A stretch of 64,000 nt of DNA from Juglans regia (taxonomy: Eukaryota; Streptophyta; Magnoliopsida; Fagales; Juglandaceae), in assembly GCF_001411555.2 (NCBI RefSeq), contig NC_049903.1, positions 16,597,234 to 16,661,233 on the forward strand. Reading direction: 5' to 3'. Position 1 is the stretch's first letter. Each line of letters begins with the position of its first letter. The position numbers and the translations under genes are program-made. Shown here piece by piece: positions 46,790 through 59,777 of this stretch. The notes below the pieces were generated by a model. It had not been told where the DNA came from. It ran no database searches and was given only the letters and a program-made list of their open reading frames with translations.

Positions 46790-47400
46790 CCTGGGCATAA
46801 ACAAGCTGCAGTACATACTTTTTTCAGCGCAAGAGCAAGAACAAGGTGGAGAGAAAGAGTGTCATTTGGAGGCCGCAAGCCAGGGATATTTGTCCTGATC
46901 TTTTGAACACCACAGACGTAAAAGACATGCAAATTACTCTTTGGTTCGTCTGCTATATGGGTGTTTGATCAAGGAAGGGAACAAAGCAGTCGTTCTGGGG
47001 AGATGGGTTTTGGCAATTAGGAAGAAGAAAAGCAGAAAAACGAACAAAAAAGTTTGCTTTGTTTGCGAAGGTTAATGGAAGTGATCGTTCTTGTGAAAAA
47101 CAAAGAAAGAATGGTCTTATTAGCAGATAGAGAAAACAATAAAAAATAATAATGGGAAAAAGGCTAGAGTCGCTGACTTTTCACACAAAAACAGCTCTTG
47201 ATCTCCATACGCAACACGCAGGGAGAGAGGGAGAATTTAAAATTAAAATGATAGCAATAAACAAATAGGTCTTGAGCTGGCCTGGTGTTTAATCATTTAT
47301 TAAGAAGTATCATAGGGTCAAATTTCTGCCACTGTTTTTAATCTCTCCATTAATTTTTAATCTCTCTCTCTCTCTCTGGATTTGTAAAAGAAACTTTAGC
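46790..47400 (-). promoter_or_regulatory. 5' UTR and proximal promoter of the WRKY gene
   Basis: The first few hundred bases upstream of the start are probably 5' UTR. A TTGACC W-box core lies on the minus strand at 47316-47321. No TATA box can be fixed. A short (TC)n tract lies near 47362-47378. Confidence 0.5.
47316..47321 (-). promoter_or_regulatory. Candidate W-box (TTGACC)
   Basis: TTGACC on the minus strand, about 530 bp upstream of the WRKY start codon. Further cores are at 47967-47972 (TTGACC) and 48021-48026 (TTGACT). WRKY genes are often controlled through W-boxes, but such short motifs are frequent by chance. Confidence 0.35.
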
Positions 47401-48117
47401 CAAAAGTCCTTTTTCGAAAACAAGTGATGGGCAAGTAAAGAGGCGGCAAGTAGCCGCATTTCTCGGAAACGTTTCGATCGATCCATACATCCATCTCCGT
47501 TTCTTTATGTACATATTATCTAATCCCGTTTCGTTAACATTTCTGATGAATTAAGCAGGCCAGTGGTAGAGAGGAGGAGGAGGAGGTAGCCGGAAGAACA
47601 CACAAGCTGATCTGTCTCATTGACAAGCACCACTCTCTGTGATGCCACCCTTAATTTGTCGCTTACCTAACTTGGCAGGAAATCAAAAAAGATTATACAA
47701 TAATCTTCAATATCCAACATGCATGAAAATATTGCATAGCTTTGATCTTTTCTTTTCTTTTCTTTTTTCCAAAATCTTTAAAATTTCCTTTTGAAGAATC
47801 AAATCAATCACATCGCATTCACCTAGCAGCTAGTAATAAATAAATAAAAGTATCAACATGTCAAAGTAATACTCGAGGCATACGTAGCTATATACACGTG
47901 AGAATCACCATCTAAAAAGAAAATGGTATTTTCTCAAAAAAAAAAAAGAAAGAAAGTAAATGGTATGGTCAAGTACTAGGTAACTTACACGTAAACGAAA
48001 TGTTAGGCAAAAATTCCATTAGTCAAAGTCATGGTCTAGAAAAGTACAAGTCTTAATTAAATACTTTCTGATCACAACTTGTTTGGGTTTTAACTTTTAT
48101 CTGCAAAATATATTATA
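47401..48117. other. Intergenic DNA upstream of the WRKY gene
   Basis: There are no open frames of note. It contains the two distal W-box cores, a GGA repeat (47573-47587) and a TCTTTT repeat near 47748-47768. Confidence 0.55.
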
Positions 48118-48270
48118 GAGAATTATTATCTATTAATTATTATTTATTTTCACATCTCATATTTATAATTTTTTTATAAAATATAAAAATAATTTTCATA
48201 AAATATGAGAATATTTTTTATAAGATATGAAACATAAGATGATAAATAATAATTTATGAGAAGAATTTTT
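48118..48270. mobile_element. Foldback MITE
   Basis: The two arms, TTAATTATTATTTATTTTCA and its imperfect complement near 48238-48262, form a long AT-rich hairpin. No coding capacity. Confidence 0.5.
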
Positions 48271-48416
48271 CTATATTATATATATATATTTTGCAGTTCT
48301 TTATAAAGGCACTATGTAGCCGACTAATCCCTGTACATATATATTATCATATATATGATATATAACACCTTTTTGTGCATGACAATATTAATAATGGAAT
48401 TACAATAAAAAAGACT

Positions 48417-48608
48417 AGGTATTGTTTGGATTAAAAAATCATCTCAACTTATCTAATCATTACAATTTTTTAAATAAAATATAATAAAAAATTCAATATT
48501 TTCAAATTCTAAAACAAAAATAATATTAAAAAATTATATTCTCACAATATTTTATTCAACTCTCATCTTATCTAATCTTAACTCAATTCACTATCTAAAC
48601 ATTCCCTA
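48417..48608. mobile_element. MITE family M2 (TCTAATCATTAC core), copy 1
   Basis: The left end AGGTATTGTTTGGATT and right end TATCTAAACATTCCCT are inverted repeats. The interior CTTATCTAATCATTACAATT and AATATTTTATTCAACT matches 58432-58640. Strongly reminiscent of an abundant Fagales MITE (from memory). Confidence 0.78.
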
Positions 48609-48644
48609 ATTTAGCAAATATATCGAAGAAGAATGATATGATTT

Positions 48645-48967
48645 AGGGTCTGTTTGGCAACACAACCATACATTTTCAGATATTTCATTTCCAAACATCA
48701 CTAAGCACAAAACACTTTTCAATTTTATATCTTCAACTTTTTTTACCTAATCATTACAAATTTTTTAAACTTCCAAACAAAACATAAAAAATAATACAAC
48801 TTTTTCAAATTTCAAAATAAAATTTATATTCAAATAATTTTTAATTTTATAATATTTTTATTCAACTTTTTTTCTTTCATTTTCCAAAACTTAATAAAAA
48901 AATTTACTTAAATTATTTCACTATCATTCATAAATATACTAAGATATTCAATATTTAAAAAAGCCCT
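48645..48967. mobile_element. MITE related to family M2, copy 2
   Basis: It starts AGGGTCTGTTTGGCAACACA and holds CCTAATCATTACAAATTTTT and TTCCAAACAAAACAT, like M2 but longer. It corresponds in reverse orientation to 59137-59483. The right end is degenerate. Confidence 0.65.
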
Positions 48968-49137
48968 TATATTACCTACAAGCTACTTAATGCGTTAATA
49001 CACAGCTATTTGGTGTGGGGTTGTTTGAAAAAGTTAAAACACTATTTATTAATTGATGCGGCATGTATGATCCACATCCTCCATGTCACTGCTTGTCATG
49101 ACGTTGATCATATATCTCAAAAAGATAAGTGAAATTT
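48968..49137. other. AT-rich spacer
   Basis: Nothing recognised between two MITEs. Confidence 0.5.
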
Positions 49138-49283
49138 GTAATCGTGAAGTGCGTAAATATTGTATAATTATTTTTAAAAAAATTAGTAAATATAATATTT
49201 ATATAAAAAAAATTAATTTTTTAATAGTAAATTCTACTACTTTTCAAAAGTATTACGCGGTATTTACACACTCCACAACTGTA
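49138..49283. mobile_element. MITE family M4, copy 1
   Basis: The left arm AATCGTGAAGTGCGTAAATA and the right arm TACACACTCCACAACTGTAT are inverted repeats around an AT-rich core. The same structure recurs at 63350-63500. Confidence 0.72.
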
Positions 49284-50401
49284 TATATATATATAGCATT
49301 ACTCATCTCAAAATATGGATTGTATATAAATTTTTTCAAGTATATATATTTTTTATATATAACCTTCTTTAAAATACCTTCCTAATTAAGTTGTGCCACT
49401 TAGTAAATAATAAAAATAGTTATAAGACACGTCGTACGTACTAACTTCTTATATATCTCTATATAATGTAATTTAGTTAGGTTGCAAAGACGTTGGTCCG
49501 TACATAAACTTACAATTAATGCATATAATATGCATATAAATATACAATATATATATGTATGTATGTGTATTCATCTACTAATTTATTATGGATATGGTAA
49601 ATTAATATTGGATTCAGATCAGCAAAACATGCATCTTTAAAAGATAACTTCCTTTCCTTGTTGATCTCTTTCTAATATTAATATAATGTTTCATTTAAAT
49701 GTTTCTAGGACGTATCCAATTAGTATTCGATCTTAATGCAGTTTACAACAAAATTAATTAAGAGTACTAACATTAATTAATAATATTCTTAGGAATAATG
49801 AAAAACCTCATTGAAATTGATTGCACAAGTTACATGCCAAATTATTGGACTTATAAACTGATCATTTCCACAAATACCATTTCCAAAAGATCGTGACCTT
49901 TGGATTTAATTTCCAACTTAATTGGCGTCATGTCTGATTGAATTATTATTATTCGGCCACTATATCCAGCAATATCTGTCAAGTTCATATATGCCAAGCA
50001 TTATTTATATTAATATATATATATAATATTTAATAGAAATAAGTTTAAAAACAATTTTTGAACCTAATTAAAATTAGAAGGCTGACTAGCATAACAATAA
50101 CATATATTTAACAAGTATATATGTATCAATATTATTGGTTGATTTATACGTACTTTACATTGGAATTAGTTTTTTTTTTTTTTTAAGCTACATTGGAATT
50201 AATTTATAATCTCTTAACGATTAATCTGGCCGCATGTACGTAATAATTTCATGCATTTTTTTTTTCTTTTATATTAATTGAGACGCTTAACTATTTTTTT
50301 GACCCACACAAGCAAATTAATTGAGCAAACTTGTAAATAATTACAATAATAATTAATCTAATCATGATATATATATTATATTATATATATATAATATATA
50401 T
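49284..50401. other. AT-rich intergenic DNA
   Basis: Short TA tracts and poly(T) near 50171. No coding or RNA feature recognised. Confidence 0.6.
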
Positions 50402-50960
50402 TTGAAAAATTCATTAAAGAATTATTATATATATATTCTGGACGTGTTTCGCACCCTCGCTCACAGACTCAATCAACCTGTATCAATTAAAGAGTCATGT
50501 GAGAGCTCGGTGTATCAGAGACACTTTCGATATCTAAGTCAATGTTTTAGACAACAAGAATTCGAAAGTAAATTTGATGAGCCAAAAGTTATCTTGAATC
50601 AGCTGCGTCTGTCCCTTTTATAGGTAAACATGATTTATAAATTGATGGAGATCTCATAAATACTTTGTACTTACTTTTTATTACTATTCATTAATTTTTT
50701 TTACTACCATTTAATATTCTATTATTATTTTTTTTATTACTTTTTCACTATATATTATTTACAATCATTATGAAACATTCTCACTACTAATCTTTCCGAT
50801 GATTTCGAGACATCCGTATATCAAGTTTCAAATGGATGCTAATATATAATATTAGAATGGGTTACGATATATATATAACAGGCGAGTATCTCGGACGATT
50901 ACTCGTTATTTACTCATTATTTCGCCTGCTGTTGATGCGAAATATATATTAATGCATGTT
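50402..50960. other. Unclassified element-like segment
   Basis: The 50440-50625 stretch is less AT-rich than its surroundings and has a 73-codon frame ending CTTTTATAG. I see no known domain. A short inverted relation between GGCGAGTATCTCGG and its neighbourhood at 50880-50930 hints at an element edge. Confidence 0.3.
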
Positions 50961-52054
50961 TGTTTATAATATATTGCCTGCATGTATATACGTACGTACG
51001 TTGTCAGTAAAGGTATTTTTGTTTTCGTATAGAAGTCAATTTCATTAATTAATTATGAAATGAAATGAATACTATACTAATTAATTATTAGTAATAAAAA
51101 AAAAAGTGTAGAAGCACTTACAATTAATATCCACCGTACAACTTCATGTTTTTTTATGATCAATTAATAGTACTAAACAAGCCATTTATATATAGCAACT
51201 CATGATCTCCTAATTCATGCGAAGTCGATCTTAATTTAGTTGGAGACACTGATCATAATCTTCATCATCATCATGATCATGAATTAGTTGATGTCTGAAA
51301 ATTTAAAACATCAATCGAAAAACAAATGCGTTACCTTTTTTATACTCACTAATTTGTCTTTTATGTGCATGTTGGCCAGGGAGCAAGAATATTAAGTAAA
51401 ACAACGATATATAATATAATTCCACTTACTGCATATATATATATAGTCACAAAAATACAACATTACTAGAAAACCCTAGTTTACTTGAGCATATGTATCC
51501 ACTATGGGCCAATTTATAAGCTAATTAAGGAAATTTATAAGAAAATGATTGGATCGATGACTCCCAAATGCATGTGCACCCCAAATCATGCGCCCATGAT
51601 CATGTATTTTAATTTTTTTAATGGTTAAGAAAGTTATCACTATATATTATTGAATTAATTTGTAATTTTTTTTTAACAGTTAAAAATGTTTAAAAAATAT
51701 TTAAAAAAAAAAATGCAATTGCACTAGGAGCCATATTTGGAGTGCACATACAGGAGTTATCCTAGCATTGTCTATCAAATGAAAGTACTTTCATTACTAT
51801 ATTGTAAAAATAATAATGTGAAAATAACATATATATAAATTAATCATGAGTTATATATTCTACTCAGCAACCTGGCCTACACCACACACGTACTGAGTAG
51901 ATTTTTTTTTTTTTTCTTCGACAAATATGTGGTGCATGACTACTCCATGAGTAGAATCTTTCATCCATATACATCGTGCATGCACAACTTGCATTAATTC
52001 ATTCGTACGCGTGTAACATGGGCACGCACAACAAAAACAGGAAACATCACATTA

Positions 52055-52055
<1 letters not shown>
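50961..52055. other. AT-rich intergenic DNA with a possible MITE
   Basis: Around 51550-51775, opposed sequences (GACTCCCAAATGCATGTGCA left; GGAGTGCACATACAGGAGTT right) flank an AT-rich core and may be a degraded MITE. No gene is seen. Confidence 0.4.

Positions 52056-52086
<31 letters not shown>
52056..52086. repeat. (TA)n microsatellite
   Basis: Run of about 15 TA units. Confidence 0.95.
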
Positions 52087-52090
<4 letters not shown>

Positions 52091-52258
52091 AATAATTTAT
52101 ACATAATATTTTTCATAACACTTTATACAACTATATTTTAAATGATAAATATTTTTGTAAAATATCTTATAAAAATAACATCATTTTACAAAAATATTCT
52201 TATTTTATAACATTATTATGAAATGTGCTGTGAAAATGTGTTGTGTGTATATTATTAC
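52087..52258. mobile_element. Possible foldback MITE
   Basis: Imperfect inverted arms (TTTTTCATAACACTTTATAC left; ATGAAATGTGCTGTGAAAAT right) surround an AT-rich core with TTTTGTAAAATATC. Confidence 0.45.
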
Positions 52259-52375
52259 TATATATATATATATTTATATATATATATGGGGATCTAAGCC
52301 ACCTGCCTCCAACTTGCATCGATCTTCAACATATATAGACAAAATAACCCTGTAGCTAGCTTAGGGTATAGTACT

Positions 52376-52413
<38 letters not shown>

Positions 52414-53529
52414 TAAATGATAAATTCATGAGTTTCATTTATTTGACACCACTTCAGAATTCTTTTAACTTTCATGGCGGCCACTATATCATTTGATCAA
52501 TAAGGCCGACACCAAGAACGACCCATATACAAGACCTGGCTATGCATATCATGATCTGAACCTCATCATGTCAATATATATTGGAATTGCATTAATTACT
52601 GATAGACGCATTTAGCAGACCTACGCAGTGTCGATTGCCTACTTTTACTAGATATCAGATCATAGAATATGAGATAAGAAAAATGGACGGGCGCGGGAGG
52701 GGGGAGAGAAAAAAAAAATAAAAATGAGAAAGGTTGAAGTACTAGTGCCACTAAATCCATTAATATTCAAAGTCAACATTGGTAATTGACTACTTCTTGG
52801 CCATGGATTATTAATGCTTTTTAACTTATTTCATAAGCCACTTTATTTCCACCAATTATGGTTGAGAACGAACATTCCAACATAAATTTATAAGCTTAAT
52901 TTGGAGGTCCCAACATATATACATGCATACATATATATCTATATATGGTAGCTAGCTAGCTTGTGTCGTGGTGTTTGAGAAATGATTAGCACGTGGATTT
53001 ATTAGCTAGGGAGATTACGGCCTGTTAGCTAGCTAGATATATAGGTTAATTCAGAAAGCTATAATTAAAACGTGATTATAATTAAAAGGTGATTAGCATG
53101 CATGGGTTTGATGCACATTAATTAGGTTAACAATAAGGGTGTTAAAAAGTATTATGTCGGGATTATGAAGGACAGAGAGGAGATCAGGTTAATTCCAAGT
53201 CTAAACCCGGGCCAAGCACTTTAGATTTGAAAAAGGGTCTAGGAAAGTAGCTTAATTAGCAAGTTCTTCTTTATATTGTAAGAGGCCGTCATCAGATATA
53301 TATATATATATATATATATATCATGTGTATGCCATGCCATGCATGCCTATTGTTTTGGTCCAAAAGTAGGATTTCTTTTATGGAGGACCTTTCACTTTGC
53401 GAGCTGTTCAAATAAAGTTGGTGTTGAAGGGTGCAGGATTGCATATCGATCATGTTCAACAAGACATTTGAGATTGAGATGGGCTTTTAATTGATTTGCT
53501 TCTTCTTTTAAGAAAACTAGTTTCGAAAC

Positions 53530-53562
<33 letters not shown>

Positions 53563-55085
53563 GAGATATATATATATATATAATATAAAACAGTAATCAT
53601 GTGGGGATGTTAATCTTTGTGTGGGCGATGGCTTTTGTTTAGTATTTTAAGGATTGGATGTTTGAATGGGCCAATGATCAGTGAAGGAATCACCGACCTT
53701 ACCGTTGATGAGACATTTTGGGAATCTACCATATAGCAAAACAACATCTCTCTCTCTCTCTCCCCGCCTCTGCATTTGGATTCTCCAAAATACCAATGTT
53801 GCCACCGGCCATCTTACTACTTTTTTTTTTTAGCCGTCTACATCATTGGTACAATATGACACTGTACGTTGATTCTTAAAGAGGCTCTTCCTATCTCTTG
53901 GTACTGCATCATGTTATTAATATGCATGATTAATCTAATAGAAAGTTAATCTAATTAATTATGTAACCTATATATATCCGCGAATCCCAAGGAATGTTCA
54001 TATATATATGCGTATGTATATAGATTGAGATACCATTACCATATATGCATGCATGTATATTCTTTCGTAGTATAATTTAATTGTTATTAATTCATTCATG
54101 GGTACGTATATTTGCTTTCTTTGTTAGCTAGATTATTGTCTGCAAATTATAGATAAATTAGAGTTTTAAAAACGATAATATTTATCTATATATCTTCTTG
54201 TATATATATATATATATATATGGTGTCAGGATGGAGGTAGCAGTACTATTTGGATGACCAGGATATATATTGGGAATATATATAGAATGGTAAAAGGTAG
54301 GGGATAGAGGCCAAAACAAGAACGAACAAATTATTATTGTGAGGTAATTGATATGACAAGTAATAATAGATGATGATATTGATCTCCAGCCAGCAAGTTG
54401 CAGGCCGTCACGGTCTTTCTCATATATAATTCTATATATAATTAATCAATTCTGATGATCTACATATATGCTAGCTAGCTAGCTAGCTAGATGACCATGA
54501 CCATTAACAAAGAATACTATTATAATATCACCCTAATAAATTCTCCACATGATCATGAAGTTGGCCGGGATTTTGAAATTGAAACCCCAAGGGCTTCATG
54601 TGTACCTCCTCCAGCTGGTAATTAAGAAGATCATGATACTGATTGGCAGCTTCTAATTATAAGGATCAAATTAAAACAAAACCTAATTATAAATTAATTA
54701 AAGGGACAATAATTTAAAAAAATATGTATATATATATATATGAATAGTATAAATTATCTTGATGTATATATATTAAAGAAAAGGGAAGGAGAATTTGGGT
54801 GGTCCAACCCCATCACCATGAAAACCCTAGCTAGTTTAAGTTTAGAGTGTAGTTTGAATGATGAATATTGAATGGGTTGATCAGACAAACAGTTGCCCCA
54901 CGTTGGTGCATGAGAAGCCTACCACGGTCCCCGGCCATAAGAGAACAAAATTAAACTGGGATTCTCCGAGCAATACTATATATATATACACTGTTTTTGT
55001 CTTCCCTCCCACAACATTAATAAGAATCCATGCCATCCTACCCCATGTGAACCAACCACTTCTTTAATATTGTCTTCCTCATTCA

Positions 55086-55119
<34 letters not shown>
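52259..55119. other. AT-rich intergenic DNA with dense microsatellites
   Basis: Tracts include (TA)n at about 52385-52407 and 53297-53321, (TC)n at 53531-53561, (TA)n at 54199-54222, and (TA)n at 55088-55120. A GCTA repeat occurs near 54470-54490. No open frame with a recognisable domain. Confidence 0.65.
53531..53561. repeat. (TC)n microsatellite
   Basis: About 15 TC repeats, followed closely by a (TA)n run. Confidence 0.95.
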
Positions 55120-55123
<4 letters not shown>

Positions 55124-55404
55124 GCCGACCCTTTGTCGATGCCGACGATTGTCCGTCCCAATATATATCTAAATATATATTGAGGGGTGATCTGTCTGTG
55201 TAGTAGTCGTGTTCTTATATATTTCCTCAAGTCCTTACTGTCACAGTCTGAGCTTGTTGATCTGCACGCTGGCTGGCAGGGACACTTGCCTAAGCATCTG
55301 ACGCCTCTCAACGTCACCCGTCTACCGGCAACCTCACCAGTTACGCTCATCTTAGCCTTCTCAATGCCTCTACATGGACGGTTATGATCATCATCAGCTA
55401 GCAC
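55120..55404 (-). CDS. Unrecognised 94-codon open frame in a GC-richer island
   Basis: The frame begins MLADDDHNRPCRGIEKAKMS and is rich in Cys and Arg (GKCPCQPACRSTSSDC). The 55220-55400 DNA is clearly richer in G and C than the surrounding 10 kb. No known domain, signal peptide or conserved spacing is evident, and both strands have open frames here. It may be an orphan gene, part of a longer transcript, or a relic of an insertion. I would not call it a gene without transcript evidence. Confidence 0.2.
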
Positions 55405-55916
55405 TCCCCACCTGTCTTTTTCCCTATAAACTATACCATATTTTTAATGCCCCGCCAACAGGGACAAAGTCAATGTAGGGGCCCGTTCACATGATCAAAA
55501 TCATCGAGCTAGCTAGTATGTGATCTGATATATATATGTATATCTCCCCAGTTTGCTGAATTTTTAAGGTTTTTGTGTAATATAATATTGGTACTGCTTG
55601 ATGCATGCAGTCTTAGTTGCAGTATTTCTGCAGTCTGAGTAGCTGAATTTTTAAGGTTTTGTGCAAATTAATAAGTATTTGATTTTAGTTTAGGCATGAA
55701 ATTGGATGTGAATTTAGTAGCGCGTGCAGGCACTCCTTGGAAATTTGGACAAGGGCAGGCCAGCATTGTGAAAGGTGGGGTTTGTATATATGCTTTAATT
55801 CTCACTATTAACCACAGTGCTTATTGTCGAAGCTTGGCTGGGTATTTGAGTAGGGGCTGCACGCTGGCCTGCACCATAAAAACTAACCAACAATATTAAC
55901 TTGTTCATATAAAAGC

Positions 55917-55947
<31 letters not shown>

Positions 55948-58089
55948 TTCCTTTTCTCTTCTATCTGTCTCCATCTCTAAAAGCAATATCCTTATCTAAC
56001 TCCTGAACCCATGATCCTTGAAGAAGCTGTTTCAGGCCATTATTTCATTTGATGATCTCCCTCTTAATTTCTCCTTCTAGATTCTCCCTTATCACTTGCG
56101 CACTCGATTCAAGATGAACTTTGTAGCACACTTTGTGTGAATTGCACACCAAACTACGCAAAAAAAGGTATTACCTCTAATCGGCGATTATTTTCTAAAC
56201 TCGAAATTAAAATGTTATATATGGAGTTCGAGACGCCACTCATGTGGTTCCACGGTGCCAACTCAAAGGGTGTGACATTAAGGTACGTAGTTATATATAT
56301 CTAAGTGCCCCCAAAAAGCAAGGCCCTAAAAATATAAATGCTAGCTTTAGTGTACTTACAAAAAATATGAAGTAAGGAACAATAATAGAGGATAAATGTT
56401 ATAAATCATGATCTATAAAGTATATAAAGGTATCATGTCACATTAAAATTCAAAATGTCTCATTTTATATTTTTTTACCTTGGACCTCAATTCAGATTGA
56501 GCTACCCTTAAATTCCATTTAATTCCCCTAATAATCATCATCTCCTTATAATTTCCTTTTTATTTTATCGGTTATCTTGCATGATTTTGATTTTGATTTT
56601 TTTTTATATGATTGTTGGGTCTCACGCCCTTTATTTTTGGTCGATACGGCCAATCTTTTCGTTTTCTTAAAAAAAAAAAATTAACTTGTAACGCTTGCGT
56701 GGTGTACACCAATATATAAGGGAGCTTCTTCCCTAGCCTAGGTATAGTCCAACCCATTAATCTTTCGAGAGTACTAATGTGAAAACGATCACCTTGAGAA
56801 CATGAGCATAATATTATATATATTGTATAATATATGGTATGTACAATATTAGTTGGAAACCACGTAACTATATATATATATATATATATCCTCCATAGAT
56901 TAAGATCGAATTAATGGGATAGTTAAGCCCTTGGAGCGTGTGTCGTGGCCCTTTCCCATGTGACATTATAAGTACTGACTTTGCTTCTAATGAGAATTAG
57001 TCGTTGTTGATCAAAGATCAGGCATGCATGATATATTTTTGCCTTAATATTGGGGATCGTTTATAGATCCCAATGCTCCCTTTAAGTGAATTTCAAATTC
57101 AAGAAAACCGTAGTCGTAGACACGTATCTCTTTCGTGCTTGTGATTTTCTGTCACAAAGTATATATGTTGTAGTACTTAAGGGGTTTTCTTTTTGAGTTA
57201 TTCTATTCTCAAGCCGATTTGTAGATCAACACACATCATCCACGCACATTATTACTTATATGGTAAAATTTGATTTATACGATTCAAGTTTTAAAATTTA
57301 TCTTCCAAATCAAATTATGACATGTAAGTATTTTATTAGGTTTGTTATAAACACCGACTTGAGAATATAATTTTTCTTTTTCTTTTTTTTATTTTAGATA
57401 ATTAGTAAGACTAAAAATAAAAACTACATGCATAGAGGCACATGCATGGGATGTACTCCATATATACATGATCAAATATATATATATATATATATATATA
57501 TCAAATTATGGAGTTGGGAAAGCGACTAAATGCAATGCTACTCCTTTATTTCCCCTACAAAGAAAAAGAAAAGCATTAATATTAGGTTTTACGTACGTAC
57601 CCAATTAAGCTGATAAATCCCATGATCATTGAAACTATCTATTTTCAAGAGATGAATTGAAACATCCATGAAAGGTATTAAGAAAATACAAACATGACTT
57701 GAGAGTTGAGACACACAAAAAAAAAAAAAAAAGCAAAGAGCTGAGAAACTATTAAAAATGATGAGATTAAAAGAAATGGAGAAATGTTTAAAGTTACAAA
57801 AAAAAAAATTAAATTATATAAATCCTTTTTAGGTCTTAAAATTATATAAATTACAATTGAAGTACTAGGGCAACTTGCTGTTGCTTTATTTCGGAAACAT
57901 GAGATATTTATATTGCAATATATATATAAATATATATATATATATATCCTCTCTTTTTTAATTTATTTGTGAAATGATACAAATAGCAAGAGGAGTACTA
58001 GTAACATCGCATGACAACACTAGTACATGAACTAAGAGATATATACTTTTGCACTTGCATATTTAGAAAATGCTATACATACATAGATA
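55405..58089. other. AT-rich intergenic DNA
   Basis: (TA)n tracts near 55923-55949, 56867-56888, 57476-57501 and 57920-57948. A block with AAATTTTTAAGG at 55558-55570 is repeated at 55645-55655 (TGAATTTTTAAGGTTTT). No gene seen. Confidence 0.6.
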
Positions 58090-58310
58090 TGAGTTTTGTT
58101 ACACATCATCCACACACACCACAAACTACAATTATTTTTAATTTTTTTAATTTTCTTAAAATTATTCTTAGTTTTATTCTTCCTAAACTAATTGATTTAT
58201 TCTACTCATCATCCATACATCACACATTTGATAAGAGGAAAAAAAATAAAAAAATAAGATAAAAAATTTTATGTGGTGTGAGGATGATAAGTAGAATTTT
58301 TCTGTATTAC
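58090..58310. mobile_element. Possible MITE with inverted ends
   Basis: Left TTTTGTTACACATCATCCAC and right TGTGGTGTGAGGATGATAAG are imperfectly complementary. A similar left arm (CAACACACATCATCCACGCA) occurs near 57228-57247, suggesting a family. Confidence 0.5.
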
Positions 58311-58431
58311 ATATATATATACACACACACATTGATCAAGCCAAACGTTGGATTACCGATTGCGAGTGTCATTTTCTATACTCAAATTAAACCAAGTATG
58401 CACGATCTTTTTCTGAAAAATGACCTTGACC

Positions 58432-58640
58432 AGGGTTGTTTAGATTCAAAGTTGATCTCAACTCATTTTATCTCATCTCATCTAATCATTACAACTTTTC
58501 CAAACTTTCAAACAAAATATAATAAACAATTCAAAATTCTCAAATTTAAAAACAAAAATTATATTAAAAAATTATATTCTAACAATATTTTATTCAACTT
58601 TCAAATCTCATATCATTTCAACTCACTATCCAAACCTCTC
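58432..58640. mobile_element. MITE family M2, copy 3
   Basis: AGGGTTGTTTAGATTCAAAG left and CACTATCCAAACCTCTC right. The interior TCATCTCATCTAATCATTAC and ATTCTAACAATATTTTATTC is shared with 48417-48608. Confidence 0.8.
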
Positions 58641-59136
58641 ATTGCCCATCGATCTGAAAATAATGAACCCAAAACGATTTTTGAACCACCAACGCTGAAA
58701 CGACTCATTAAGTCATGGATCAAGAAATTAGAAATTATGTTTTATATAATGTAATAATTAATATATAGTATCTATAATATTATGGTAATAGATTAATAAA
58801 CAAGATTCCATTTTAGCTTTTTTACCGTTTTGTATGAGTTTGAATTTTAGGTTTCTTTTGAAACTTTTTGAAAGATAAGTGTGTGTGTGTAAATGAATAA
58901 CATAAAATATATGCAAAATTGCACATATAGAGGCAATAATATCCTGTTTTATATAATAATGAGGAAACTCTTAGTAATTAATTAAAAATGAGTCAACATG
59001 ACACGATATATTTCAACCTGTTTTATATAAACGGGTTGAATTGACTTGCATAACTCATATAACCTGATTAACATAATTTTACATAAAAGTTAAAATTTAT
59101 ATTTATTTATAGCCATAATATCTGCAAAAATAAATA
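58641..59136. other. Intergenic DNA and left part of a composite repeat
   Basis: From about 58985 the text ACACGATATATTTCAACCTG and ACGGGTTGAATTGACTTGCA resembles the end of a repeat whose other side appears near 59730-60150 (GGGTTGACCCGTTATAGACT, and TGTCGTATTCGTGTTAGG). Two MITEs sit between. Confidence 0.5.
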
Positions 59137-59483
59137 AGGGATCGTTTGGACACTTAGAATATCTCATAATATTTGTGAATAGTAGTGAAATGGTTTAAGT
59201 TAAGATATTTTATTGGGTTTTGAGAAATGAGAGAAAAAAAAAACTGAATAAAATATTATAAAATTAAAAAATTGTTTGAATATTATTTTTTAATATTATT
59301 TTTGTTTTGAAATTTAAAACATTTGTATTATTTTTGTGTTTTGTTTAAAAATTTGGAAAAGTTGTAAAGATTAGGTAATTATTAGATAAAAAAGTTAAAG
59401 ATTTAAAATTTAAAAGTATTTTGTGTTGTAGTGATGTTTGGGAAGAAAATACCTGAGAATACATTGTTACCTAAACAAGGCCT
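59137..59483. mobile_element. MITE related to family M2, copy 4 (reverse)
   Basis: It runs from AGGGATCGTTTGGACACTTA to CCTAAACAAGGCCT, with AAAGATTAGGTAATTATTAG inside. It is the reverse-orientation relative of 48645-48967. Confidence 0.68.
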
Positions 59484-59777
59484 AAGAGTACCTTCTAACA
59501 AAAAACTATCTATATTTTTCAGATTTTAAGCTATAATAAAACCAATATTACAAGCCCAACAATAACAAATATGAACATAGATCAAAATTACAATCCCAAC
59601 AATTAAGACATAAGCATATTGGGGAGTGGGGGCAGTGTAAGAGAATGGGAGATGAGTGATGAGTTATGATTTTTTAGTTTTTAGGGTTAAGAGGGTAAAA
59701 TTGTAATTTTGTCATAAATTTAAACGGAATTATTGCGTGTTAAGCGGGTTGACCCGTTATAGACTCATTTATTAATG
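59484..59777. other. Spacer within the composite repeat
   Basis: AT-rich. The right part, with AAGCGGGTTGACCCGTTATA, belongs to the composite repeat noted at 58985. No gene seen. Confidence 0.45.
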
